A stretch of DNA of 64,000 nucleotides from Molanna angustata (lineage: Eukaryota > Arthropoda > Insecta > Trichoptera > Molannidae). The notes beneath the pieces are model-generated. The model made no database searches and was not told the origin of the DNA. It saw only the letters and a program-made list of their open reading frames with translations. A program made the translations under genes and the position numbers. The stretch is from contig OY754972.1 in the NCBI GenBank assembly GCA_963576475.1, positions 35,006,556 to 35,070,555 of the forward strand, given 5' to 3'. This document shows, in pieces, positions 20,480-30,252 of the stretch (positions within the stretch are counted from its first letter, which is position 1; each line of letters starts with the position of its first letter).

Positions 20480-21110
20480 ATAGTTTAAGTCTTCTTCTTC
20501 GTTAATGTAGACTTTTGTGTCAATTTTAAGTCTATCAGTCTAATTGTGCAAAAATATAATGCACACTTGATGAAAAAATATAAAAACGAATGGGATGTGA
20601 TCAACACTAGATCTTTTCAGTACGCATTATTTAATCAAATTTTAACCACATTCCAACATCCAAAATTACTAATTTTTTTTTATATGTACATATTACAATT
20701 TGTTTTCGATGATAATATATAAAAATGGGGGTTGTGGCCAAACCAATCTCTTTACAACGTTGATAAACAGTCATATTTAAAACCATTACGCATAGTCCAT
20801 GCCAGCAGAAATTATATATTATACTTCATTCACACTTTATAGCAATATATAAAAAAGCATGGGTTGTGGCCATCACGAACATTTTACAATGCTTAAACTC
20901 AATCAAATTTCAAACCACTTTTCATGGTCCGATTTTGCAAAATAATTGGGTGACAATATTATAAAAACGATTGCTTATTCCTTCACAATTTTACATTCTT
21001 GGCCAACGGCGGGACATAAAAGCTAGTAACAAATAAACAGTTCAAAATTACGAAAACCATTTTCTTGGTACGTTAGTATATTGCTTCAAATTTACCTTCT
21101 CGAGCAACGC
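19911..21110. repeat. Rep-E satellite units, with (TTTA)n and (GT)n
   Basis: Repeats of a 130-150 bp unit: AAAAACGAATGGG.TGTG, GTTGTGGCCAA(A/C), CTCTTTACAACG, AATCAAATTTTAACCA and CACACTT.AT..AAAATA. The GTGGCCA marks at 20,732 and 20,867 are 135 bp apart. A (TTTA)n lies at 20,170-20,215 and a long GT-rich array at 20,272-20,476. Reverse-orientation units occur at 22,425-22,665 and 28,480-28,705. Confidence 0.7.
20272..20476. repeat. (GT)n microsatellite with GTGAGGGTGT variants
   Basis: About 200 bp of GT dinucleotides interrupted by regularly spaced GAGGGTGT motifs. The open frame here, made of VCVCVC, is a microsatellite artefact and not a gene. Confidence 0.97.
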
Positions 21111-21380
21111 CGGGTATAAAAAAAACTAGAAGGTAAATAAATAAAATGATAAATGAATGAATGAATAAGGACGGAAGGGAATGAAGGGACCAAAGGGATG
21201 GAAGGGAATAAAAAGACGGAATTATAATTAGCGAATCTAGAAAAGAATGTATAAAAAATAAAGGAAAAAAATATAATATATTAAAGGAAACATACCGATC
21301 AACCATTTTTATATATTTGGAGGTAAATAATTAAACAGGCAGGACAATGTCTGCCGGGTTTTATAAGTTTAATATAAAAC
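21111..21380. other. Gene-free spacer with purine-rich piece
   Basis: Holds a GGACGGAAGGGAATGAAGGG type stretch (21,168-21,222) related to the 19.4 kb minisatellite. Nothing else recognised. Confidence 0.45.
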
Positions 21381-21381
21381 T

Positions 21382-21692
21382 ATACTTCTTCTTCTTCAGC
21401 CTGTTTTTTTTCCATTCTTGGACATAGGCCTCCCCCTTGATCCTCCACAACTCCCTGTCTTGGGCACACTGCATTCATCTCCCTCCGGCACATTTCTTGA
21501 TGTCATCAGACCACCTCTGCCGACACCTCTTCGGCTTGTTCTCGGTCGCCATTCTACGATTTTTTTGGTCCATCGTGAATCCTGGCATCTGGCAATATGC
21601 CCAGCCCAGCTCCACTTAAGACCAGCGACCCTTTCCGCTACATCGGCTACTTTAGTTTTTTCTCTCATTATGACATTCTGAATTCTATTCCT
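21382..21692 (-). pseudogene. RTE-like LINE C-terminal fragment
   Basis: The minus strand reads RNRIQNVIMREKTKVADVAE, RVAGLKWSWAGHIARCQDSR, then WTKKIVEWRPRTSRRGVGR. The frame then drifts into RPMSKNGKKTG and a GAAGAAGAAG tail. It is the same tail type as 11,800-12,057 (WRWAGH...WRPR...GRPP). The RT domain is missing and the RW.DD box has lost frame, so it is dead. Confidence 0.85.
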
Positions 21693-21846
21693 TAAACTAT
21701 ATTTATTTTGGTTAAATTAAAGCGTATTTCTGAACAATATTACTTGAAAATTTTCATGATGTCTCAAGTTTTGTGACCCTTATCCTTATTTAAGAATTTA
21801 ATAATGAAACGTAAACTAAGAATTTTGACAAAGATTCTTTCAATAT

Positions 21847-22053
21847 TTATACAGGCATGGTGCTGTTGAAGGCTATTGGTCTTATATCAGTGTTCTTGAT
21901 ATAAAAGTAAGCAGAAATAGTAATATCCTCGCCTATATTGACATCGAGGAAAATCTTCTTTCCATAAACCTCAATTTCATACGAACCAAATTTCTTATTT
22001 TCTTGTACAAAATAAGATTGGTGTAAAAATAGCATATTTCTATGATGTAGCGA
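21847..22053 (-). CDS. Candidate terminal exon of unrecognised gene
   Basis: A minus-strand open frame of about 70 residues ends in a natural stop (...FNSTMPV, stop at 21,847). A plausible acceptor (ATTTCAAAAATATTCAG) precedes KISLHHRNMLFLHQSYFVQE. The peptide is mixed in composition (YEIEVYGKKIFLDVNIGED) and not low-complexity, unlike shadow frames nearby. I do not recognise a family. The frame is also open for some 50 residues upstream, into a Rep-A copy. It may be a real last exon, a decayed gene or chance. It lies 860 bp downstream of another candidate exon on the same strand, but the phases do not join directly. Confidence 0.25.
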   Translation of the reverse strand, partial: SLHHRNMLFLHQSYFVQENKKFGSYEIEVYGKKIFLDVNIGEDITISAYFYIKNTDIRPIAFNSTMPV

Positions 22054-22117
22054 TATCTTCTGAATATTTTTGAAATAAATTTTACCACAGGTAGCAATCT
22101 TATTTAGAAAATATCCT

Positions 22118-22400
22118 ATATAGGTACTAGTTGCATGTAACACGTGAGGTCTAACTGTCGATGGCAGTAGTATGTAAAGTTTAAGAATACGAAACATACA
22201 ATAAATCCTTAAATCCAAATTATTGAATATTTGAGGATACTTAATTTTCTACAAAACATGTATGTCAGGATAGGATAGTGTGGAGGTTAGTCCTACTTTC
22301 CTACCCAAAATATGTTTAAAGCTTTATGGTATATACCTACCTATACCTATGCATGCATGTAAAATACGTATCAAACTATTGAGAGTCTAGTGTTGGCCTC
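22118..22400 (-). repeat. Rep-A copy (one end)
   Basis: Starts with the TIR (ACTAGTTGCATGTAACACGT, GTCTAACTGTCGATGGCAGT). It then gives AAAACATGTATGTCAGGATA, GATAGTGTGGAGGTTAGTCC and CTATTGAGAGTC. The other end is lost. Confidence 0.85.
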
Positions 22401-22419
22401 ATCCCATCCCATTATACAT

Positions 22420-22670
22420 TCTTCAACTTTATTTAGAAAATAATATTTCTGCACAATTTGACGATGGGAAATGGTTTTAAAATTTAATTGAATATAAACG
22501 CTGTTAAGAGTTTAATGTTGGCTATGACCCACACGTTTTTATAAATTGTCATTGGAAGAAAGTGTGTAGAAATGTTAGCTATATTGTATGATGGGAAATT
22601 ATTTAAAATGTAATTGGCCACAACCCATTCGTTTGTATATATGTTCATCAAGTGTGTATGGAGTTTTTAA
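22420..22670 (-). repeat. Rep-E units in reverse orientation
   Basis: AATGTTGGCTATGACCCACA and AATTGGCCACAACCCATTCG are the reverse complements of the GTGGCCA-centred satellite units at 19.9-21.1 kb, spaced about 105 bp. Confidence 0.6.
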
Positions 22671-22779
22671 AATTTCCGCTAGTCCCTTCCGCCTGTTTTG
22701 GATTTTCTTGTAATAAATGAATTTCAAGGGCATATTTTTTTATGAATTTGTTTTTTGAAACAAATATTATATAAAATAT

Positions 22780-23340
22780 ATTTGAATAAGCGGGGGCGTA
22801 ACTTCCCGCTCAGTTTGGCGGGGGTTTAAGTTACATATATTATGGTGATGCGAACAAGTCAACCAAAGAAAGCCTGTAAATCCATCTGTGGAATATGAGA
22901 CAGTCACTTACTTGTAACGGTTCTCCTGGTCTTCGCAGGCACAGATTTCGTATCTTCGGTCTCTTTTTCTGGCGGAGAAAGATGGTTTGTCCACTGAGAA
23001 AGTCTGAACACATTCACCATGCGGTGACACAACAATTCCTCACCGAAAATTTGTGACAATCACGATATATTATAAAGTATTCAAAAGGGCACAGTAAATT
23101 AGATTATTACCGGCAAGTTTTAAAGCAAAACGCGGCTGATTAGTATATCAAGTAAATTATGGCTATTTTTTAACTAGAAGAGATCTCGGCGAATATATCA
23201 ACACACACTTCAGCTGACGTGCGACTAACTCCAATCAACTTCCCGTAGATAGTCCAACTCCATGGCTCAAACCATATCCGCCTACCTGTGTCGCTCAGAT
23301 GTTGAAAAAACATGACAAATAAATGACTATCTAATTCATA
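22780..23340 (-). promoter_or_regulatory. Possible promoter/first-exon region
   Basis: A patch of higher GC than its surroundings, without repeat similarity, holding the candidate coding exon at 22,912-23,020. On the minus strand, sequence upstream of the putative ATG (23,021-23,340) is unique. I see no convincing TATA or initiator, so the promoter reading is inference only. Confidence 0.2.
22912..23020 (-). CDS. Candidate first coding exon, unrecognised gene
   Basis: On the minus strand an ATG in good context (CACCGCATGG) opens 36 codons starting MVNVFRLSQWTNHLSPPEKE and ending in RRTVT. It stops at a consensus splice donor (ACAA then GTAAGTG). The peptide is hydrophilic and rich in E, T and K. 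The frame is also open upstream (QIFGEELLCHR), so this could be an internal exon instead. It leaves one base for the next exon. It is unique sequence and richer in GC than its neighbours. I do not recognise the family. Confidence 0.35.
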
Positions 23341-24775
23341 GATGGCAGACTGGTCCTACAGTTGACTTGTTAAATATAAATAAAATCAAAATAAATTATA
23401 CAATAACTTTGATTGGCAAATGAATATATTGCTCAACCAATATTTTTAAAATATATGAATATATATTTTTCCTTTCCCATTATCTCCTCCTTTTCCAATC
23501 TTCCTCAAAGTCTCACCAAGCAATGACAACTTTGTGTTCTTTTACTTTTTTATTTAGATTTAAGAATGTACCTATACATATATATGATTATGTTTGTTTA
23601 TGATTGTTTAAGTGCATTTCACTATTTAGTAATAAGCTGTAAACAGTTTTTGGTCCTTGAATTGTTTTGTATATGTAATTAATTGTAGGTACTTTGTTAT
23701 GACTGTTTTGTATACATTGAAATAAATTGAAATAATATAGATTTAGGTATAGTGAATATAGATTTAGAATTAATAATAATCATGAAGCCTTTCCGGGTCC
23801 TTTTATGGAAAACTTAAACTAATATAGTTTGAGCTTTCCGGAAATGTATATATTTTTAAAATTATTGTAATTTGATTGATATACTCGTAGGTACATATGA
23901 TATTACTATAAATGTTATTCTTGTAAAATATGTCTTGGTTAACACTGTTTATTATTATTTATAATTTAAGAAAGCGAGTCTTTCGTAGCTCTAGTGTGAT
24001 ATTGTCAGTTACTTATTCGATTCGCGGAGAGAATTATTTTTATTTTATGCATATAACGTTTTATTTACGCTCGCTGTATCGAAAAAAAACACACACGCGA
24101 AAAAACAAGCCTTGAATTACTTTAGTCAAAACCAATCTTGATAGGTGACAGAAAAAAAACAAATATTATTATATGTAGTCTATACCTACGTTACAAAAGA
24201 AAGGAGGAAGGATTTCTGTTCCCTTAACAATATTGAAGCTCTTCGTTTTTCGACAAAGGAACGAAATAAATATATAATATTATATGTAGGTACATATAGA
24301 AAATAATATATTATTACATTTCGATTTTCTTTGTCATTTCTTTCTGAATTTCACCATGAAACCTTATATTGTAGATACATGTAGGCACATTGACTGTCGA
24401 TAAATTGATGATCTGTCATGGTATCATATCCTATTTTATTGCCTCCAATTCTTGTGTCGTTATTTGACCAAGGTCGATAAAATTCAGATCGAGAAAAAAT
24501 CGAGATGAAATCATACGCAAACATAATATAATGTATCTGAGATCTACCTACTGTTAACAAAAAATAATGAAGATACATGATACATTAAATCAAGAGCTAA
24601 TTGCCTTTAATTATATTCAAAGGATATATATTTATTTATTTATCGTATGGTCTAATAAAAGTACATCATATTAATCTGTTCATTTTACACAAAATATAAA
24701 TTGCACAATATAATTGTTTGTCAGAGAAAATTGTGATGTGATGTACGCCAGGAGATTGATGTAGTTATGTGTTAG
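23341..24775. other. Gene-free stretch
   Basis: AT-rich, no repeat recognised, no gene seen. The open frames at 23,930-24,115 and 24,351-24,578 lack motifs or splice context. Confidence 0.4.
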
Positions 24776-24784
24776 TTCATTTAG

Positions 24785-24890
24785 TGTTAACCAGGGTGCA
24801 CCACGAGGAGGCGATAGTCCGATCCTATAATAGTACTCGCTGGTGACGTGCAAGTTTAATCGTCACACCCGCTTGATTCTCGAGCAATAT
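24785..24890. other. GC-richer stretch with short stems
   Basis: Stands out in AT-rich surroundings. Contains the palindrome GGTGCACC and the stem GGTGACG ... CGTCACACC around an 11-12 nt loop. It resembles a small structured RNA or a weathered repeat. I compared it by memory with U1, U2, U4, U5 and tRNA patterns and found no match. Confidence 0.25.
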
Positions 24891-24954
24891 GCAAAAAGGA
24901 CAAGTAAAAAAAAATATAAAAAAGGATATATAAAAAAGTATATCTATTCCAAAA

Positions 24955-25050
24955 GCAATATATGTTTTAACAAACTTTATATCTCAATAGAGATAAAATT
25001 GAAATAAATATTTATAGAAGAACCAAGAAATCAGGCACCTACAGGATATA
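24955..25050 (+). repeat. Rep-B fragment
   Basis: AACAAACTTTATATCTCAAT, AGAGATAAAATTGAAATAAA, AGAACCAAGAAATCAGGCAC and CTACAGGAT align with the middle of Rep-B at 13,470-13,540, with many changes. Confidence 0.65.
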
Positions 25051-25412
25051 AAAATTAAAATTTCTTCTTTATTTTTTTAAGTATTTACGGATTAAGATGA
25101 CATAATATTTATTTATTTATTTTAATTTTGGCACATGTTACATAATTAAAGAAAACAAAAAAAAAATCAAAGAAAATTAGAAATTAGAATTCAAATAACC
25201 AAAATTCCCACATAGGCAATGCCTGTGTGTGGGTATACAATATATTAGAAAAATATTTATTTTTGTCTACCTAAATATAAATATGTACAATATAAAATAT
25301 AAATTAAAAATAAGAAAATATTTCGAATTGCTATATGAACAAATATAATCTTATATGGTCTTACTTACTATTTGCAATTTGTATTTAAGCTGATACTAAC
25401 CCTTCGTGGCTT
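25051..25412. other. Gene-free AT-rich spacer
   Basis: Nothing recognised. Confidence 0.4.
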
Positions 25413-25650
25413 GTCGGCCTTCGTGGCTCAGTTGGTTGGGTATCTGACTGCTGATCCAAAGGTCCCGGGTTCGATTCCCGGTGGAGACACAGTTTTTAAT
25501 TGTGTTTTCAGTCTGGATCTGTGAGACGATTAATATGGTAAGTCTCCAGAATGTGGCAACTTGTTATTGGGTGCGTGTTAAATTAATATTTGACATAGTA
25601 CCTGTTAGTTGCCCGAGAACCAACTAAATAAATAAATAAATAAATAAATA
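25413..25650 (+). mobile_element. SINE-B, tRNA-derived with (AAAT)n tail (full copy)
   Basis: Head GGCCTTCGTGGCTCAGTTGG carries box A, and GGTCCCGGGTTCGATTCCCGG carries box B with a perfect 5 bp T stem (CCGGG/CCCGG). The anticodon arm is poorly paired, so the parent tRNA is not clear. The body GTCTGGATCTGTGAGACG, AATGTGGCAACTTGTTATTG, GGGTGCGTGTTAAAT ends with TAGTTGCCCGAGAACC and (AAAT)n at 25,624-25,650. Other copies are at 35,083 and 44,716, both minus strand. Confidence 0.9.
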
Positions 25651-25769
25651 ACCCAGTTTTTTGTGTGGCCGAAACTGACAGCGTTGGATTAAACCCGTAT
25701 TTTAAATAGTAAGGCGCTGTATGTATAAAATAATATGCCTATAACAAATGATTAAAATCAATGTATTAA

Positions 25770-26262
25770 AATTAAAATCTCGTTCACAGTTCATGTAACT
25801 CGGATGTGGAATATATCCAGCAGCCGGAGAGTATCAGAGATGCCACTAATTTAATAGCATTCAAAAAGCGTCTCAAGTCACACTTTCTATCCACATAAAC
25901 ACAAATTCACGTCTTTTTCCCTTTATCCCTCTTCCTTTCCCCTCTCCTTTCCTCCATCCAATAAGCATAGTGTATCTTTATTCTTATTTTTGTTCTTATT
26001 TATATATATATATATATATTATTTTTTTAGTTTTTTTTTTGTTTTTTATATTTATTTTGTATTTTTAATTTATGATTTATATATACACATATTTTTTTTC
26101 TTTTTTTTCTATTTGTATTTTTAACTGATAATAATATTCTTAACCTATAACTGATTGTATTTATTTACCATGGTGGTTGACTAGTAGAGATTGCCTGCGG
26201 GCAATAAGTCCGCCACGTTGTTTCATTCAATAAAAGTCTTTTATTATTATTATTATAATGTA
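25770..26262 (+). mobile_element. LINE 3' end (CR1/L2-like), fragment
   Basis: The last codons of an ORF2 are visible (ESIRDATNLIAFKKRLKSHF then LST, stop), the usual end of CR1/L2-group LINE proteins (SIR.A.SL..FK..LK.HLF). A 3' UTR follows, with GAGATTGCCTGCGGGCAATA, AGTCCGCCACGTTG and AATAAAAGTC(TTA)n. The same hairpin plus AATAAGTCCGCC signature ends the LINE piece at 56,600-57,130. The rest of the protein is missing. Confidence 0.75.
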
Positions 26263-26375
26263 TCCAAAATATTATAAATATTTGAAAGATCATTTTATGT
26301 TATACCATGAATAAGAATAATTGACATAAAACATTGCAAAAGAAAAATAGTTTTAACACCTGGGTTGCAAGTCTG

Positions 26376-26556
26376 GGGGGCAAGTCTATCAAACGGTGAA
26401 ATCAAAACCCTCATGATTACCCATATCATGGATATAGTTATTTTATGAAGTTATATAACATCTTAAGATATTATATAACTTCATAAGATAAATGTATCTG
26501 TGATATGGGTAAAAATGGATGGTTTTGATTCCGCAGGTTGACCAGACTTACCCCCC
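26376..26556. mobile_element. MITE-C copy 1
   Basis: A palindromic, non-coding element. Ends are GGGGCAAGTCTATCAAACGG and its inverse GACCAGACTTACCCCC. Inner inverted blocks are AATCAAAACCCTCATG, ACCCATATCATGGATATA and GTTATATAACATCTTAAGAT (near the centre). CTGG flanks both ends, a possible 4 bp target duplication. Related copies are at 28,707-28,836 and 50,299-50,690. Confidence 0.75.
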
Positions 26557-26604
26557 TGGTTTGTGGCCTATACTGAACTATTTAATCAATACCTCCTATA
26601 TTAA

Positions 26605-27410
26605 CTAGTTGCATGTAACACATGAGATCCCACTGTCGATGGCGATAGTATGTATGTATTTTAGAAGAAATACGTACTTTATTATAAACCCTTAAATCCA
26701 AATAATTGAATGTTTAGGATATTTTGTTTTCTTTACAAAACATGCCTATATCAGGATAGGATAGTGTGGAGGTCAGTCATTTTTTTACCCAGAATATGTA
26801 AACAAAAATAAGAGTCCATGTAGATATTGTGTATTTTACAATGCAAATTTTATGTAACGATGTTGTCACTAAATTCAATTTTTTCAAAAATTGTTAATAA
26901 AATTTTGAGGAGTAGGAACTAGCATATACTGTGTATTTTTAATAGACAGTTAGATTATTTAGTTGGGGTGATTCGGCATTATTCTATAGTAAAAAAATGA
27001 AAATATACGCAATTAGACTCATATATTTGTCATAAAAATATGTTCTTCTTAAAAAAAAATTGAAAATCCCTGGAATTCTACATAATATTGTAATTGTGCA
27101 TATTTATACAAAATTTCAGCTTCCTAGCTTCAATGGTTTTTGAGATATAAAATAGAAAATGAATAAAAATTCTAAAATTGATAACAACTAACTGGAATAA
27201 AAATCAAAAATTCTGAGAATGAGTTCTTTCAATATTTTATAAAATTTTGGTCTTTGTGTATATGTGTGCAAATTTGAAAAACCATGACTGAAATCTCGCA
27301 GATCTTGGCTTGAAACATTGTCGATATTTTGAGAGAAATAAATGCTCTTGAACAAATCGACAGTTGGATCAACATATATGCTGCGAAGCCTCTAAGTTGG
27401 TGTTTTTTAA
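26605..27410. repeat. Rep-A copy, long
   Basis: Begins ACTAGTTGCATGTAACACAT, GAGATCCCACTGTCGATGGC. Continues through AGGATAGGATAGTGTGGAGG, the AACGATGTTGTCACTAAATT block and AT-rich core, to GAACAAATCGACAGTTGGAT and CTGCGAAGCCTCTAAGTTGG. It therefore joins a TIR-bearing half to the inner variant blocks seen at 14,787-14,950. Non-coding. Confidence 0.8.
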
Positions 27411-28240
27411 AGAATTAACCATTGTCCATATATGGAAAACACATCAGTTCTAAGTTAAACACACAAAAGTCATCAGTTCTAAGTTAAACACACAAAACAA
27501 TCATGAAGATATAATGATGAAAAAAAAAACACTCAGATAAATCACAACCACATCACAAGTGGAAAATAAAATAAAAGATCAAGTCAATTCAGTCAAAAGC
27601 TACGATGAATAAAACAAATCGAAACTGTACCTAGTCCATTGTACATTTTAGGTGTAACTTTCGGAGTCATAGTGAAAATAATTTTTTACTTTCGTTATAA
27701 AATACAAACACCTTCATATTTTCTATAACAAAATAAAGAAAATGAAAGTTGTGGTCAGATAAATTCAAGTTTTCACCCCTTTCGCCGTTTTTCCTTTCAA
27801 CCAAATAAACAGACAAGCAGAGGATTTTGAACTTTCCAAATAAATTATTGTTGAAAGCGGTATAACAATTTATATTGCAAAAAATGAAACACAACTTTTT
27901 AAAGTTTGATACCTTTGTTCAATCCGATATAAAGTTTAAATGGAAGAAAGTAAATAGATAAAATCTATTTTAGGTTGTTTATATGAAAAGGTACAAAATG
28001 TTTACCAATTTTCGCTTTCAATCTAGGTATATAGGTACCCACCCAAAAAAAGTTTTTTTTCTCTTGCAAAATCCCGAAGAAATATTGTTACCTATAACAT
28101 TCAACAAGTTGGCTGTCACTCATGAAACTCATGAAAAATAATTTTCGGATTGATACACACAAACTAAATGATTGTATGGGTTGATAGTGAGTCTAGTGGT
28201 TACCTCTGGGCAAAACTGTTTGATCTGCCAATACAATATG
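27411..28240. other. Gene-free stretch with a 37 bp tandem duplication
   Basis: CATCAGTTCTAAGTTAAACA followed by CACAAAA occurs twice in tandem at 27,443-27,500. The rest is AT-rich. The minus-strand frame 27,667-27,894 has no motif. Confidence 0.45.
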
Positions 28241-28243
28241 AAA

Positions 28244-28440
28244 CTAGCGTACCCGACAGACGTTGTCCTGCCCGAATGTTAGCTTTCCTGCTATTAGCTC
28301 GTTCAGCAAACAAAAAATAACCAACTCACATAACGGCATATCTCACACTGGGATAACCAACTACGGTTGTACGGGTAGGCATTGAGTTAAAAATATAAAG
28401 GACGACACATTCGTGTACACCCACACATCAGATTCGTCTA
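28244..28440 (-). mobile_element. Helitron 3'-end fragment
   Basis: The plus strand reads AAACTAGCGTACCCGACAGA, CGTTGTCCTG. Reversed, this is GACAACGTCTGTC...GGGTACGCTAG then T, which resembles the 3' end (hairpin, then CTAG, inserted before T) of the Helitron at 54,738. The rest of the element is not recognisable; the fragment includes GACGACACATTCGTGTACAC, a phrase similar to 50,131-50,165. Confidence 0.5.
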
Positions 28441-28479
28441 TAAAAAAAAACAATATTAAATGGTTTAAAGCTCGATCGA

Positions 28480-28705
28480 ACAAAAGCATCAAAGGAGTCT
28501 AGTATTGGCCACAACCTATTCGTTTTAATATATTGTTATAAAGAATGCGTTTAGAAAATTTTATCAATGTTGGATGATTGGAAACAGTAAATAAAAAAAA
28601 TGTTGGCCACATCCCATTGGTTTTCATAACACAATTGGATGATGGGATTGAATTATGGCATTGAAAAGAGTGTAATGTTGGCCAAATCCCATTATTTTTT
28701 TACTC
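28480..28705 (-). repeat. Rep-E units, reverse orientation
   Basis: TAGTATTGGCCACAACCTAT, AATGTTGGCCACATCCCATT and AATGTTGGCCAAATCCCATT are three successive marks of the satellite unit, spaced about 100 and 70 bp. Confidence 0.65.
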
Positions 28706-28706
28706 A

Positions 28707-28836
28707 GGGGAGCAATTCTGGTCTACAGGCGAAATCGAAACCATCCATGTATACCCATATCATATCTATGATAATTATATCCATGATATGGGAAAATATG
28801 GATGGTTTTGATTACGATGGTTGACCAGACTTGCCC
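28707..28836. mobile_element. MITE-C copy 2 (short)
   Basis: Palindromic. Left GCGAAATCGAAACCATCCAT then ACCCATATCATATC; right ATCCATGATATGGG then AAATATGGATGGTTTTGATT and GTTGACCAGACTTGCCC. Same end and inner blocks as copy 1 but with a shorter centre. Confidence 0.7.
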
Positions 28837-28839
28837 ACC

Positions 28840-29280
28840 AGAAGGTGTGAGACAATCATACACACATACACTTAAACTAACAACATCATTACTGTATTTA
28901 TTTATTTATCTTTACAAGTAACAAAATGCTTAATTTTCGACCTCACTAGGGCTGGCCAGTATTGAGTTTGATAATCTAACATAAAATATTAATGATAGTG
29001 TATAAAAAAAAGTTGAACTAGAAGAAATTTAAATTAACAAAATAAAATTAAATACAAATGAAAAAAAAATCAGCTCAGAAGTATAATAAACCATGCCGCA
29101 GTTACCCATAGTTGGGTACCTGTGGTGATTAGTGCAACAATAATCGTACAATCCCAACTGTAGGCTCACTATATTATACAAGTCAATAAAAAGTAACATT
29201 ATACACGTTACATACAAGTCAATAAAAAGTAACATTATACAGTAACATTATATCGTTGTAACAATACTGTTGTAGAGTGA
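28840..29280. other. Spacer with a tandem AAGTCAATAAAAAGTAACAT repeat
   Basis: ACAAGTCAATAAAAAGTAAC, ATTATACA occurs at 29,179 and 29,215 as a direct duplication. The LINE 5' end is near 29,230-29,290 but no exact boundary can be fixed by eye. Confidence 0.4.
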
Positions 29281-29403
29281 AGTCGTGTGTACTGAAATTA
29301 ATTTGTCAAAAATAGTTTGTGAAGTGGGGTGACCATCATTTCATATTTTTTTTTGTATTCATATTTGTGTTTACATTTTTTTTTTACGATTAATAATATT
29401 ACA

Positions 29404-30201
29404 ATGTCCACTGGCAAAAATAATGTTCAAACAAGATCCAAGCTAAATGAAAATGTTGATGACCAGTATGAAAGGTTAACCAAATATATGGATAGAAAGA
29501 TGGAAGAACTAAAACGACAAGTTTTTGATAAAATTGAAATTGAATCATCAAATCTAAGGAAAAATTTGGAATCGGATATTTGTGAAATGAAAAAAAGTAT
29601 CGAATTTTTAAGTGATAAATATGATGATATTTCTTCTAACTTGGAAAATTTACTTGTCCTGAAAAAAGAAGTAAACCACCTGTCTGAAGAAAATTTACGT
29701 AAAAATGTCAAAATAAAAAATCTAGAAAATCGTCTCGCTGAATTAGAGCAGATTAACATTAGTCAAAATTGTGTGGAGCTTGCTGGTGTAGATATTTTGT
29801 TGGGAGAACCTCCAATAGAAACTGTTAAAAGGATTATAAATGAGCTGAATGTGCAGATCCAACCAGGAAAAATAAATAAAGTTACCCGTTATGCTGACAG
29901 ATCCCATGGAAAGGAAGCCCTTCATAGATTCAAAGTTGAATTTAATGATGCGCTGTCCCAACAGGCGCTACTCGAGGCTAGAAAAAGGGCAAGGGATTCA
30001 AATCGTAATTTTTATATTGGTGAGGTGTTGTCACCTTACTTCAAGGAACTTTTGTGGAAAACAAAGCAAAAGGCCAAAGAACTTCATTATCAATATGTCT
30101 GGTTTAAGAATAATAGGGTCCTCACTAGAAAAAATTCAGATATCTCTTCAAAAGTATTTACCATCAAGCATATTGACGATTTGGATAGAATAATTGAGTA
30201 A
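29404..30201 (+). CDS. LINE ORF1 protein (coiled coil, RNA-binding type)
   Basis: 265 residues. I start at ATG 29,404 (MSTGKNNVQTRSKL) instead of 29,329, because the 25 extra residues are a hydrophobic run from poly-T sequence. Residues about 20-125 are a long coiled coil (EELKRQVFDKIEIESSNLRK ... LENRLAELEQ). The C-terminal part (about 135-265) looks like the folded nucleic-acid-binding module of many LINE ORF1 proteins (ILLGEPPIETVKRIINELN, RFKVEFNDALSQQALLEARK). No zinc knuckle is present. ORF1 proteins trimerise and coat the LINE RNA. The frame is intact. Confidence 0.85.
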   Translation: MSTGKNNVQTRSKLNENVDDQYERLTKYMDRKMEELKRQVFDKIEIESSNLRKNLESDICEMKKSIEFLSDKYDDISSNLENLLVLKKEVNHLSEENLRKNVKIKNLENRLAELEQINISQNCVELAGVDILLGEPPIETVKRIINELNVQIQPGKINKVTRYADRSHGKEALHRFKVEFNDALSQQALLEARKRARDSNRNFYIGEVLSPYFKELLWKTKQKAKELHYQYVWFKNNRVLTRKNSDISSKVFTIKHIDDLDRIIE

Positions 30202-30252
30202 TTGCTGAAGTTAACTTATTTCAGTCTTTTTTATGTTATTTTTATATAAGAA

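Noticed and set aside
20303..20488. 61-residue open frame of VCVCVC
   Set aside because: A pure product of the GT microsatellite.
21073..21306. 77-residue minus-strand frame of F, I, S and L
   Set aside because: Derived from a purine-rich simple sequence on the plus strand.
29329..29403. Upstream start of LINE ORF1 at 29,329 with a signal-peptide-like N-terminus
   Set aside because: The extra residues come from a poly-T-rich leader; ATG 29,404 gives the usual ORF1 type.
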